Origin: Staphylococcus debuckii
GTDB lineage: Bacteria; Bacillota; Bacilli; Staphylococcales; Staphylococcaceae
NCBI RefSeq assembly: GCF_003718735.1
Contig: NZ_CP033460.1
Coordinates: 2,542,001-2,606,000, forward strand
DNA length: 64,000 nt
Direction of reading: 5' to 3'
Position numbers and translations under genes: made by a program. The notes beneath the pieces are model-generated. The model had not been told where the DNA came from, did no database searches, and saw nothing but the letters and a program-made list of their open reading frames with translations. The stretch's first letter is position 1. Each line of letters starts with the position of its first letter. Shown here in pieces: positions 55,036 through 63,442 of the stretch.

Positions 55036-55788
55036 ATGCAATTATTTACAGAAATCATCAGTACTTCGATGACACTGCACCTTTATCTGGTTGTCATCAT
55101 CGCCGTTCTCTATTTAGCAGTGCATCACTATCGTAATCGTCCCGCTCTCGCCTTTCTGGATATTTTTCTAAATTATATTCCAGTACTGACACACGAGTTT
55201 GGTCATATTGTTTTCAATAAAATCAGTGGTGGACGCACAGAAGATTTAGTCATCGTGACTTCTCCGAGAGAACGCATGGCAACTTCTCAACAAGGGTTTG
55301 CGATTACACGTGCTTCGCGCCGTTCTACTATGATAATTACAACTTTAGGCGGCTATGTGATGCCACCATTGATGCTGGCAATCGGTATTTTCAGTGCTTA
55401 TTATCACTATCCTGCACTTTTCGTGTTAAGTTATTTAGTGATTTTTATTTATTTTGTCTGTATTACATCACGCAAAGGTATTCCGATTTTAATCGCGCTT
55501 TTGCTCGGAATCATGATTTATTTGCTTATCCAAAATAATCAACCAGACACCATGATACTCATTCTCTCTATTGTGTATCATTTTATTCTAGGCGTCTTAT
55601 TCGGCGAGCTCTTGCAGTCAACTTGGACTATAGTTCGTCTGACTTTCACTCAATATCCGATTGAATGGGACGGCTCCGCTTTACGGAATTTAACACACAT
55701 TCCAGTCGTCGTCTTTTCGACACTGTGGATTGCTTTCAACTTTTACATTGTTTATGCTGTCGTAAAATACTTACTCTTCCAAGGTTAG
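55036..55788 (+). CDS. M50-type membrane metallopeptidase-like protein
   Basis: A 250-residue protein with about seven hydrophobic helices and the zinc-protease motif HEFGH (THEFGHIVFNKISGG near residues 53-67). This fits the M50B-like family of small intramembrane peptidases with unknown substrates. A second metal ligand motif is not certain; an Asp in WDGSALRN near 216 is one candidate. AGAGGTATCT precedes the ATG. It ends 12 bases before the next acetyltransferase and is co-directional, so they likely form an operon. Confidence 0.8.
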   Translation: MQLFTEIISTSMTLHLYLVVIIAVLYLAVHHYRNRPALAFLDIFLNYIPVLTHEFGHIVFNKISGGRTEDLVIVTSPRERMATSQQGFAITRASRRSTMIITTLGGYVMPPLMLAIGIFSAYYHYPALFVLSYLVIFIYFVCITSRKGIPILIALLLGIMIYLLIQNNQPDTMILILSIVYHFILGVLFGELLQSTWTIVRLTFTQYPIEWDGSALRNLTHIPVVVFSTLWIAFNFYIVYAVVKYLLFQG

Positions 55789-55800
55789 GAGATGACTGTT

Positions 55801-56289
55801 ATGGTTCTATTAAAAATTGCTGAGAAAGAAGATTTGCCCCTTTTTACGAAGGTCTATAATCAGGCTATTCGCATGCGCAATGTTACAGCGGATATTGAAG
55901 AGATTACTGAAGCACAAATGGCTTCTATTTTCTCTCAGCATGATACTTCGAGACCGTTATATACTATCTTTAATGAGCAGCAAGCAATCGGTTATGCAAG
56001 TTTAAATCATTTTTATGGGCGCCCTGCCTATGACGAGACAGCAGAACTCAGTATTTATTTAGATGCTGAGACAAGAGGCAAAGGATACGGCACCAAAGTG
56101 ATGAAACTTTTGGAACAAGAAGCTGCCTCACTTAATATCCACTATCTTACCGGCTATGTATTTGCTCAAAATATCCCTTGTAATAAACTTTTTGAAAAAC
56201 AGGGCTATTCTCTTTGGGGAGAACTACCGCAAATTGCGCATATTGATGAAAAACGTCTCGATTTAAATATATGGGGCAAACAAATTTAA
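55801..56289 (+). CDS. GNAT family acetyltransferase
   Basis: A 162-residue acetyltransferase, most like the phosphinothricin-acetyltransferase (PAT) group, though the substrate is unknown. The acetyl-CoA loop ETRGKGYGTKVM is near residues 93-104 and the NIPCNKLFEKQGYSLWGEL segment near 128-146 is the typical C-terminal core. ATG at 55801 is used since AGGAG lies 9 bases before it; the ATG at 55792 abuts that ribosome site. It follows the M50 gene closely. A GGGCTGGGAC hairpin follows. Confidence 0.85.
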   Translation: MVLLKIAEKEDLPLFTKVYNQAIRMRNVTADIEEITEAQMASIFSQHDTSRPLYTIFNEQQAIGYASLNHFYGRPAYDETAELSIYLDAETRGKGYGTKVMKLLEQEAASLNIHYLTGYVFAQNIPCNKLFEKQGYSLWGELPQIAHIDEKRLDLNIWGKQI

Positions 56290-56306
56290 AGCCAAAACTG
56301 GAGCAT

Positions 56307-56338
56307 ACGGGCTGGGACATTCATTTGTCGCAGCCTGT
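56307..56338. terminator. GGGAC/GTC-type hairpin after the GNAT gene
   Basis: AC-GGCTG-GAC pairs with GTC-CAGCC-GT around an 8-base loop, 18 bases past the stop. A weak T-run follows. Confidence 0.6.
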
Positions 56339-56395
56339 ATTTCCTATTCGCCCCTAAACTGGCCTCAATCAGATTTTATAACCCCCCAAATAGCG

Positions 56396-56429
56396 AAGGG
56401 CTGAGACCTCAATAGAAGTCTCAGCCCTT
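56396..56429. terminator. Perfect hairpin between GNAT and mntR
   Basis: AAGGGCTGAGA and TCTCAGCCCTT form an 11-bp stem with a 12-base loop. Neither side has a clean T-run; it may end mntR transcripts on the minus strand. Confidence 0.6.
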
Positions 56430-56521
56430 ACTACATTATATTCTATTATTTGACGTTAAATATGTGTCCTTTTTTCATGAGTTCAGAACAATTATGCCCC
56501 GCCTCTACTATAATTTTTTAT

Positions 56522-57178
56522 TTAAGCATCCATTTTTTCACCAAAAATATGAGCCGCATTTTCATAACTCAAGATGATTAAAGGATCTTCTCCTTTGCGA
56601 ATCGCAATTACTCTATTAGTATCATCTTGTGATTCAACTGTGATTTCATCTCCGATAGAAATCGCTTTGCTAGATAAATAAACTAACAATTTAGTACGAT
56701 CTCTTACTCTGCGGATTATCAGATGATCCCCCTCTTTAAAATCTTTTAATGAGTCATTATAAATTTCTTCAAACTTTCCATCGCGCGGAATCACGCCGCC
56801 ATGCGGACAGGTAGTTGGATAATTCAACAGTTCATCCAGGCGTTCTACAAACAAATCAGAAACACGATGTTCCAAGACTTCCGCTTCCTGATGTACTTCT
56901 TCCCATGTATATTTTAAAATCTCTATTAAAAAAAGTTCTAATAAACGATGGCGTTTAATTATTTCCAACGTATGATTAAAACCTTCCTCTGATAATTTCA
57001 CACCTTTATAAGGCTTCGTTGTAACATAACCCGCTTTTTCCAAACGGTTAACCATTTCACTTACGGATGGTGGTTTAATATTCAAATATTGAGAGAGTTT
57101 TTTATTTGTAACGAATGAAGTTGCGCCGCCATTATTCAAAATCGCTTTCAGATAATCTTCCTTTTCTTCCGTTAACAT
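56522..57178 (-). CDS. mntR: Manganese-responsive repressor MntR (DtxR family)
   Basis: A 218-residue three-domain DtxR-type regulator that represses mntABC when manganese is plentiful. The winged HTH is at residues 1-70 (LNIKPPSVSEMVNRLEKAGY), the dimerisation and metal domain follows with EVHQEAEVLEHRVSD near 91-105 and CPHGGVIP near 123-130, and a C-terminal FeoA/SH3-like domain spans about 150-218. ATG at 57178 matches the S. aureus start (MLTEEKEDYLK); a start at 57208 would add nine unlikely residues. It is divergent from mntABC, whose promoter carries a perfect MntR site. Confidence 0.94.
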   Translation of the reverse strand: MLTEEKEDYLKAILNNGGATSFVTNKKLSQYLNIKPPSVSEMVNRLEKAGYVTTKPYKGVKLSEEGFNHTLEIIKRHRLLELFLIEILKYTWEEVHQEAEVLEHRVSDLFVERLDELLNYPTTCPHGGVIPRDGKFEEIYNDSLKDFKEGDHLIIRRVRDRTKLLVYLSSKAISIGDEITVESQDDTNRVIAIRKGEDPLIILSYENAAHIFGEKMDA

Positions 57179-57229
57179 CCTGTCACCGATCCTTCCATCC
57201 AGATTCACTTTATTGTATCACGAAAATAC

Positions 57230-57281
57230 TTGACACGCTAAATTTCATGTCTTATGATGAAATAAATTAGGTTAACCTAAA
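57230..57281 (+). promoter_or_regulatory. mntABC promoter with MntR operator
   Basis: TTGACA (57230-57235), 17-base spacer, TATGAT (57253-57258). TTAGGTTAACCTAA, a perfect 14-bp palindrome (57268-57281), lies over the expected transcription start, matching DtxR/MntR-type operators. Confidence 0.92.
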
Positions 57282-57305
57282 AATTTAGTTAGGAGGTGTT
57301 ATAGA

Positions 57306-58061
57306 ATGCTGAAAGTTGAAAACTTGAATTTATTTTTAGGACATAAACATATTTTGCAAGATATAAATTTACAGTTGCCGATTCAAGGAGAATTAATTGG
57401 AATAATGGGACCTAATGGCGCTGGTAAATCTTCTTTAATTAAGTCACTCATCGGCGAATTCAAAGCTGAAGGTATAAAACAACTGAATGACAGGCCGATT
57501 CTATCGCAATTAAATAAGATTACATACATACCTCAAAAAACGCATTTAGATTTAGACTTTCCCATTAGTGTGGAATCAGTTGTACTTTCTGGTGCATTTA
57601 AAGAAATCGGTTGGTTTAAGAAGCCGAGCCACCGCATTAAAATGCGACTGAACGATTTGCTCGAAGATATGCAGTTAACTGCATTGCGGAAACGCCAAAT
57701 TGCAGAACTCAGCGGTGGCCAACTACAGCGTGTCCTAGTAGCGCGCGCATTGATGACTGAGAGTGTCCTTTATTTACTGGATGAACCTTTTGTGGGAATT
57801 GATTTCACAAGTGAACAGTTGATTATGGATAAATTACAGCAGTTGAAGGCACAAGGTAAATTAATTTTAATTGTGCATCATGATTTATCGAAAGCCGCAG
57901 AGTATTTTGATCGTATCCTCTTGCTTAATCGGACCTTACGTTATTTCGGACCTAGTAAAGAAGCAATTACAGCAGAACGTTTAAATGAAACTTATATGAA
58001 TCACAGTACGCCCAGTACGATAACTTCACATAATGAGAAAGTGAGAATAAAGAATGCTTGA
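57306..58061 (+). CDS. mntA: Manganese ABC importer ATPase MntA
   Basis: A 251-residue ATPase of the metal-importing ABC family. Walker A GPNGAGKSSLI is near residues 35-45, signature LSGGQLQRVLVARA near 137-150, Walker B LYLLDEPFVGID near 157-168 and switch His in VHHDLSK. The leader is about 40 bases with AGGAGGTG before the ATG. It overlaps mntB by 8 bases. (Staphylococcal naming: MntA ATPase, MntB permease, MntC lipoprotein.). Confidence 0.95.
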   Translation: MLKVENLNLFLGHKHILQDINLQLPIQGELIGIMGPNGAGKSSLIKSLIGEFKAEGIKQLNDRPILSQLNKITYIPQKTHLDLDFPISVESVVLSGAFKEIGWFKKPSHRIKMRLNDLLEDMQLTALRKRQIAELSGGQLQRVLVARALMTESVLYLLDEPFVGIDFTSEQLIMDKLQQLKAQGKLILIVHHDLSKAAEYFDRILLLNRTLRYFGPSKEAITAERLNETYMNHSTPSTITSHNEKVRIKNA

Positions 58062-58890
58062 TTTTTTTCAACACATATTTGAATACCAATTTTTAAGCCG
58101 CGCACTCATTATCTCTATTTTTGTAGGAATTGTTTGCGGGACGGTCGGCAGTCTGATTGTTTTAAGAGGATTGTCACTCATGGGTGATGCGATGAGCCAT
58201 GCTGTACTGCCAGGCGTTGCATTATCATTTCTTTTCAAAATTCCGATGTTTGTCGGAGCTCTTGTCACAGGAATGCTTGCAAGTTTGTTTATCGGATTTA
58301 TTTCTGATAAAAGCAAAACCAAGCAAGATGCCGCCATAGGTATTAGTTTTACAGCATTTTTAGCAGTCGGAGTCATTATTATCAGCTTAATTAATAGTAC
58401 GACTGATTTGTATCATATTCTTTTTGGTAATTTGCTAGCGATTACTAAAACTGCATATTGGTCAACTATTATTGTCAGCTCGATAGTGCTCTTGCTTATC
58501 ATCATTTTCTACCGCCCTTTAATGATTTCTACTTTTGATCCGACCTTTAGTAGAATGAGCGGTTTAAATACAACATTTATACATTACTTTGTAATGCTGC
58601 TACTGTCACTCGTAACTGTAGCAAGCATCCAAACTGTTGGTATCATCTTGGTCGTTGCATTGCTGATTACACCCGCTTCAACTGCTTTCTTAATCACTAA
58701 GAAACTCTGGTCGATGATGGTTGTTGCCAGTCTGATCAGTGTAGTCAGTGCAATCGTCGGCATGTATTTCAGTTATATTTATAACATTCCCAGCGGTGCA
58801 ACGATTGTCTTGTGTGCATTCGCGATTTATATAGGTACATTTATCTATTCAAAAATCATTCAACAAAATAAAAAAGGAGTTGCATCATGA
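58054..58890 (+). CDS. mntB: Manganese ABC importer permease MntB
   Basis: A 278-residue permease of the ABC-3 family with eight or nine helices. Conserved GLSLMGDAMSHAVLPGVALSF split near residues 39-59 contains the DxxSH metal-path motif, and VGIILVVALLITPASTAFLIT near 194-214 is the ATPase-coupling region. Its start lies within the end of mntA (8-base overlap) and its stop overlaps mntC by 4 bases (ATGA), so the three are coupled. Confidence 0.94.
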   Translation: MLDFFQHIFEYQFLSRALIISIFVGIVCGTVGSLIVLRGLSLMGDAMSHAVLPGVALSFLFKIPMFVGALVTGMLASLFIGFISDKSKTKQDAAIGISFTAFLAVGVIIISLINSTTDLYHILFGNLLAITKTAYWSTIIVSSIVLLLIIIFYRPLMISTFDPTFSRMSGLNTTFIHYFVMLLLSLVTVASIQTVGIILVVALLITPASTAFLITKKLWSMMVVASLISVVSAIVGMYFSYIYNIPSGATIVLCAFAIYIGTFIYSKIIQQNKKGVAS

Positions 58891-59816
58891 AAAAGTTAGT
58901 ACCTTTATTAATTGCAGTTTTACTATTTTTAGCTGCGTGTGGCGGAGGAAGCGGTTCGAATTCGCATTCTTCCGATGAAAAACTAAAAATTGTCACAACG
59001 AATTCTATTCTTGCAGATATGACGCAACATATAACTGGCAAACAAGCAGAAATCCATAGTATTGTTCCAGTCGGTCAGGACCCGCATGAATATGAAGTCA
59101 AACCGAAAGATATCAAAGCTATAACAGACGCTGACATTATTTTATATAACGGATTGAATCTCGAAACCGGTAATGGCTGGTTCGACAAAGCTTTAGAACA
59201 AGCTGGCAAAAACACAAAAGATAAGAGTGTCGTACGCGTTTCTAAAGACGTCAAACCAATTTATTTAAACGGTGCAAAAGGAGATGATTCTAAACAAGAT
59301 CCGCACGCATGGCTAAGTTTAGAAAACGGCATCAAATATGTCAAAACGATCCAGCAAGCTGTGATTCAACATGACAAAGCACACAAAGATGATTTCCAAA
59401 AACGAGGTGATGGCTATCTCAAACAACTTGAAAAATTAAATAAAGACAGTCACGACAAATTCGATGACATTCCTAAAAATCAACGTGCAATGATTACAAG
59501 CGAAGGCGCTTTTAAATACTTCTCCAAACAATATGGCATTACACCCGGCTATATTTGGGAAATTAACACTGAAAAACAAGGTACACCTGAACAAATGAAA
59601 CAAGCCATCAAATTTGTGAAAGACCATCATTTAAAAAATCTATTAGTCGAAACAAGTGTCGATCATAAAAGTATGGAAAGCTTGAGTGAAGAAACAGACG
59701 TACCGATTTCAGGCGAAGTATTTACAGATTCTATTGGCAAAAAAGGCAGTAAGGGCGATTCCTATTATAAAATGATGGAATCTAATATTGAAACTGTCCA
59801 TAACAGCATGAAATAA
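58887..59816 (+). CDS. mntC: Manganese-binding lipoprotein MntC
   Basis: A 309-residue cluster A-I solute-binding lipoprotein. The signal peptide ends in lipobox LAAC with Cys at residue 18. The metal site residues are visible: His in DPHEYEVKP near 66, His in QDPHAWLS near 139, Glu in TSEGAFKYF near 204 and Asp in FTDSIGKKG near 280. AAAAGGAG precedes the ATG inside mntB's end. It delivers Mn2+ to MntAB. Behind it lies a hairpin-rich 3' region that may correspond to the RsaC small RNA. Confidence 0.95.
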   Translation: MKKLVPLLIAVLLFLAACGGGSGSNSHSSDEKLKIVTTNSILADMTQHITGKQAEIHSIVPVGQDPHEYEVKPKDIKAITDADIILYNGLNLETGNGWFDKALEQAGKNTKDKSVVRVSKDVKPIYLNGAKGDDSKQDPHAWLSLENGIKYVKTIQQAVIQHDKAHKDDFQKRGDGYLKQLEKLNKDSHDKFDDIPKNQRAMITSEGAFKYFSKQYGITPGYIWEINTEKQGTPEQMKQAIKFVKDHHLKNLLVETSVDHKSMESLSEETDVPISGEVFTDSIGKKGSKGDSYYKMMESNIETVHNSMK

Positions 59817-59819
59817 GCA

Positions 59820-60022
59820 CATTATCCTTTATATTGGCGGATTACCTCCTAATTCGTTTACGAATTCCGCCATCCATAAATAATCTATCCTAAACCCTAA
59901 ACATAAATAAATAAGCGTGGTCACAATCCTCCCTAGAGACCACATTACTTCTATAGAAAAGCGGTGCTGCGATGACATCGCTTTTCGAAGAGCCAGTCTC
60001 CTCCAAGTCTGGCTCTTTTTTT
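59820..60022 (+). ncRNA. Hairpin-rich mntC 3' region ending in a terminator, RsaC-like candidate
   Basis: Four hairpins stand in about 200 bases: GGCGGA/TCCGCC (59836-59871, with inner ATTCG/CGAAT), GTGGTC/GACCAC (59917-59943), GAAAAGCG/CGCTTTTC (59956-59986) and terminator AGAGCCAG/CTGGCTCT with seven T (59989-60022). In S. aureus the regulatory RNA RsaC is cut from the 3' UTR of mntABC at this exact place and represses sodA under manganese starvation; its length is known to vary. Position supports a homologue; sequence identity was not tested. Confidence 0.5.
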
Positions 60023-60025
60023 GCA

Positions 60026-60068
60026 TAAAAAACTGCGGAATTCTGCTGTTCGAACAGAAATCCGCAGT
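60026..60068 (-). terminator. Terminator of the Na+/H+ antiporter gene
   Basis: ACTGCGGA and TCCGCAGT pair with inner TTCTG/CAGAA pairing around TTCGAA; T-run on the minus strand. Confidence 0.88.
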
Positions 60069-60075
60069 TATATTG

Positions 60076-62112
60076 TTATGTTAAACGATCTACTAAAGCC
60101 ATTTCATCATAGTTGATTGCTTCTCTTACTTTCAAGGCTGTCTTTTCACTGACTTCCCCTTCTTCAACTAAATCATTTAAGATATGGCGTTGTTCACGTA
60201 AAGCATTCAATTTAATTTTGGATAGAGAATCGTGATGCTTAGATCCAAAGAAATTAGCAGGCGTAAGATTATCCGTACGCAACAGATAACTATCGCAAAT
60301 AGTGCCGATTTCTAAACGATTGTCTGGTGTCGCTTCTTTCGACAATCTTTTTACGACATTATAATGCACAATACGCATGATTTTAGAGATTTCTTTTAAG
60401 TTTTCTCTAATATCCAGTGAAGAAGCTGCATTCGTCTGCACACGCACACGACGTCTTAATAAACCTGTTTTGATACGCATCCAAATACGTCTCAATAAGG
60501 AAGCTTGACGATATACTTGTGTACGTTCAGCGTAACGCATGTAGTTATCGAAATCACTTTGAGAGATACGTCCTTCTTTTGCTAGATTATCTAAGGTTTT
60601 CGTCTCTGTATCAAAGGCAATACCTTGCAAGCGTTCTAATTCTTTAGAGTCTTCATCATCATCGTCTAATACTTTCAGGAACGCAATACGATCATGATAA
60701 TCCTTAATGACATTACCGTATTTAAACGATGTTTCTGGTGTCGCATGTTGTCTTAAGTATTCAATCACATGTTCTAATATATACACACGTGTTTGTTTGA
60801 AGGACATGCCTTCTAGTTTTACCTTTTTCATAGCTGGTGTAACAAGAGGTAAGAATACTTGAGCCACTACTAAACTTAAAATAACCATTCCTGAAGAAAT
60901 AAATAGTAAATCATTACGATAAATGAACGATTTATTTTCTCCAAGAACGAACGGTAAGGTTAAGGCGATAGCCAGTGAAATGGTACCGTGCACACCGCAT
61001 AAGGTCATTATCAAAGCATACTTGCTGCGTTTCGGTTTCTTAGTAGGCGGTAAACCTTCTTCATTCATCGCTCTTTCAAAGGGACTGACCGGCAAGTAAA
61101 AGTAAGGATAGAGGACATAGACCCATACGAAGCGGAAGACATATACCGCAAGTGCTACAATGCCCGTCGTTGTCAATAAGAACACAAGATTTTGCGGTTC
61201 TGTCTTAATAATATTGACGACGACTTCAGGAACCATATAACCTAAAATAACAAACACAAATCCGTTTAACGCATAACTCAAGACGTTCCATGTTTGTGTG
61301 TAACTTAATTGCAGTTGCGTACTGACGTGTGTAATACGATCCCGTTCAAAACCGTGTACCAATCCAGCTACAACAGCCGCAATAATCCCTGAGGCATGAA
61401 ATACCTCTGCAATCAGATAAGTTACAAATGGTGTCAGCAATTGAATAAAGATAAACATGTTATTGCTCTCTACACCACGTCTAGAAAGTGTAACGCGCAA
61501 TCTTACCAATACTACACCGATAATCATACCTACAATCAAACCGCCAATTGCGGCAATCAAGAACTCTCCTACAGCATGTGTGACTGAGAAAGTACCTGTA
61601 ATTAATGCAGTTACAGCAATTTTGAAAGAAATGATACCTGCTGCATCATTCAGTAAAGATTCTCCTTCCAAAATGGTCATAGAACCTTTCGGCAATACTT
61701 TTCCTTTAGTAATCGCAGAAACGGCTACCGCATCTGTCGGACAAAGGATAGCTGCGAGGGCAAATCCTGCCGGCATAGGTAAATTCGGCCAAACCCAGTG
61801 AATGAAGAAACCTACACCGATGACCGTAGTAAATACTAATCCGAGCGCCATCAGCATAACCGGCTTAATATAACGCCGTAGACTGACACGCGAAACTTGG
61901 ACACCTTCTACAAATAATAACGGCGCGATTAAAGCGACCATAAATACTTCTGTATCAAAATCAAAACTGACAGGGATAGGTGTTAAAAATAATAAAGCCC
62001 CTAAAAAAATTTGGATAAATGCTAAAGGCACTTTAGGGAGAAATAGTGAATGGATTAATGAACTTATGATTACTGCTGCTAAAAATATCAGCATGCTTTC
62101 AACTATCTCCAA
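60076..62112 (-). CDS. CPA1-family Na+/H+ antiporter
   Basis: A 678-residue membrane antiporter exchanging Na+ (or K+) for H+. The N-terminal transporter domain (about residues 1-410) has twelve or thirteen helices, with LCPTDAVAVSAITKG near 125-139 and LEGESLLNDAAGIISF near 147-162 carrying the ion-binding Asp and Asn-Asp residues (ND motif). The C-terminal 260 residues form a large cytosolic, helical regulatory region. The start is a TTG at 62112, since AGAGGTGA lies 5 bases upstream and the ATG at 62136 precedes it. The gene sits beside mntABC, as in S. aureus. Confidence 0.9.
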   Translation of the reverse strand: MEIVESMLIFLAAVIISSLIHSLFLPKVPLAFIQIFLGALLFLTPIPVSFDFDTEVFMVALIAPLLFVEGVQVSRVSLRRYIKPVMLMALGLVFTTVIGVGFFIHWVWPNLPMPAGFALAAILCPTDAVAVSAITKGKVLPKGSMTILEGESLLNDAAGIISFKIAVTALITGTFSVTHAVGEFLIAAIGGLIVGMIIGVVLVRLRVTLSRRGVESNNMFIFIQLLTPFVTYLIAEVFHASGIIAAVVAGLVHGFERDRITHVSTQLQLSYTQTWNVLSYALNGFVFVILGYMVPEVVVNIIKTEPQNLVFLLTTTGIVALAVYVFRFVWVYVLYPYFYLPVSPFERAMNEEGLPPTKKPKRSKYALIMTLCGVHGTISLAIALTLPFVLGENKSFIYRNDLLFISSGMVILSLVVAQVFLPLVTPAMKKVKLEGMSFKQTRVYILEHVIEYLRQHATPETSFKYGNVIKDYHDRIAFLKVLDDDDEDSKELERLQGIAFDTETKTLDNLAKEGRISQSDFDNYMRYAERTQVYRQASLLRRIWMRIKTGLLRRRVRVQTNAASSLDIRENLKEISKIMRIVHYNVVKRLSKEATPDNRLEIGTICDSYLLRTDNLTPANFFGSKHHDSLSKIKLNALREQRHILNDLVEEGEVSEKTALKVREAINYDEMALVDRLT

Positions 62113-62489
62113 ATTGTCACCTCTTTCTATGTTCATTCATATGAAGTGGAGGTTAAAAATTGAACCGCACCCAATTTCTAACGTCTATTTACAATCATAC
62201 AATATTGAATTGCACAAAATCTATTTATATAACTTCAGAGGATATAGAACTGCGTGTTGATGGTTCAAATGTAATCTGAAATATAAAAAATAATACAGCT
62301 TAAAAAAGCAGGAAGCCGAAAGTTGAGTACTCTATCTGAGGCTATATAAATAGAGTTATGCTATTACATTTTTACCCGTTCTATCTACTGATTATTACAG
62401 CAGAAAAAAATTATTAAGATTTTTTTAACAAAGGGTGTGCTTTTTTCTCAGAGAAAACGATATATAGAGTGAGCAAGGAGGTGAAGCAG
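62113..62489. other. 377-bp divergent gap with a likely promoter
   Basis: AT-rich with no gene. A plus-strand promoter is likely: TTGAGT (62323-62328), 16-base spacer, TATAAA (62345-62350), about 140 bases upstream of the DUF1659 gene. Confidence 0.45.
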
Positions 62490-62693
62490 ATGAAAAAAAT
62501 TAAAGATGTTGCCATCACATTGATTCACGAAGAAATTGGTGAGAATGACAAAGTTGTACAAAAACGTCGTAAGTTTTCACGTTTAAACCCAGAAATCTCT
62601 ACTCAAGGATTACAAACATTTAAAAATGTAATTGAAAAATTGACTGGTGAAACGTACATCAATGTCGAAGTTACTACAGTAGAAACTTTATAA
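62490..62693 (+). CDS. DUF1659 family small protein
   Basis: A 67-residue protein of the DUF1659 family, function unknown; it is commonly paired with DUF2922 in Firmicutes, as here. It shows a short Lys-rich beginning, then RRKFSRLNPEISTQGLQTF near residues 25-43. ATG at 62490 is chosen because AAGGAGGTG lies 6 bases upstream; an earlier in-frame start at 62469 would precede that site. The partner gene starts 13 bases later with its own strong ribosome site. Confidence 0.87.
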   Translation: MKKIKDVAITLIHEEIGENDKVVQKRRKFSRLNPEISTQGLQTFKNVIEKLTGETYINVEVTTVETL

Positions 62694-62706
62694 GGAGGAA
62701 GAAAAT

Positions 62707-62919
62707 ATGTCTAAAACTTTAGAACTCATTTTTCTGAATGCAGCTAACAAACCTGTAAAATTGCAGATTCCTGATTTGAAAGCGGGAGTCACTGAGGAAA
62801 ATGCGCGTAATGCTATGAACACGTTATTAGAAACTAACGCGTTGAATCCAACAGCTGGTAAACCTGTTGCAGTTAAAAGTGCACAAATTGTTGAAAAAGA
62901 CACACACGTTATTTTCTAA
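62707..62919 (+). CDS. DUF2922 family small protein
   Basis: A 70-residue protein of the DUF2922 family, function unknown. It begins SKTLELIFLNAANKPVKLQI split over residues 2-21 and contains ENARNAMNTLLETNAL near 35-50, as in other family members. AAGGAGGAAG precedes the ATG. It is the second gene of a two-gene operon with DUF1659 and is followed by a perfect-looking terminator. Confidence 0.88.
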   Translation: MSKTLELIFLNAANKPVKLQIPDLKAGVTEENARNAMNTLLETNALNPTAGKPVAVKSAQIVEKDTHVIF

Positions 62920-62928
62920 AACTACTTT

Positions 62929-62968
62929 CCGAGTATATTCAAATTTTGAATATGCTCGGTTTTATTTT
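62929..62968. terminator. Bidirectional terminator after the DUF2922 gene
   Basis: CCGAG-ATATTC pairs with GAATAT-CTCGG around a 7-base loop; TTTTATTTTT follows on plus. The opposite gene's stop lies at its edge. Confidence 0.88.
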
Positions 62969-63195
62969 TCTATCAATCTCGGTTTAACAATATCTCCGAA
63001 GAAAATACGTTTATCTCCGAGCTTTCTGCAAATCGCATAATCTTCATACACATCTATCACTTGCGCTAAATTTTTATAGGCATGTTTGGGATTGAGTACT
63101 TCAATAAATTGTTGGCTCTGAATTTGAGCATTTAATCCTGCATCGATAAAAAATGTATCCTCATCAAGCACACGAATAATTGAAATATTATGCAT
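62962..63195 (-). CDS. Hypothetical small protein, 77 residues
   Basis: I do not recognise this protein. It appears beta-rich (ISIIRVLDEDTFFIDAGL at residues 4-21), soluble and without signal peptide. Regular codon use, and a GGTGGTTAA ribosome site (imperfect) before the ATG, support it being real. It converges with the DUF1659/DUF2922 operon over a shared terminator. Confidence 0.6.
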   Translation of the reverse strand: MHNISIIRVLDEDTFFIDAGLNAQIQSQQFIEVLNPKHAYKNLAQVIDVYEDYAICRKLGDKRIFFGDIVKPRLIEK

Positions 63196-63442
63196 TTAAC
63201 CACCACTTTTCCCTCTTGATTATCAGTCCTAACTTATTACTCTTATTTTACCAAATTATATATTGATGTATTGTAAAAATCCACATTTTTTACAATTATC
63301 AAATAAAAAAAGTAGTAGAAATGGGAGAAATTAATAAAATTCATCCATCATTATCGTTAACACCTATCATCTTGTTATTGTTAAGTCTCTCTAATTGTGT
63401 TAAAGTTGTGACACTATTTAATGATTTACAAGGAGGGTTGAG

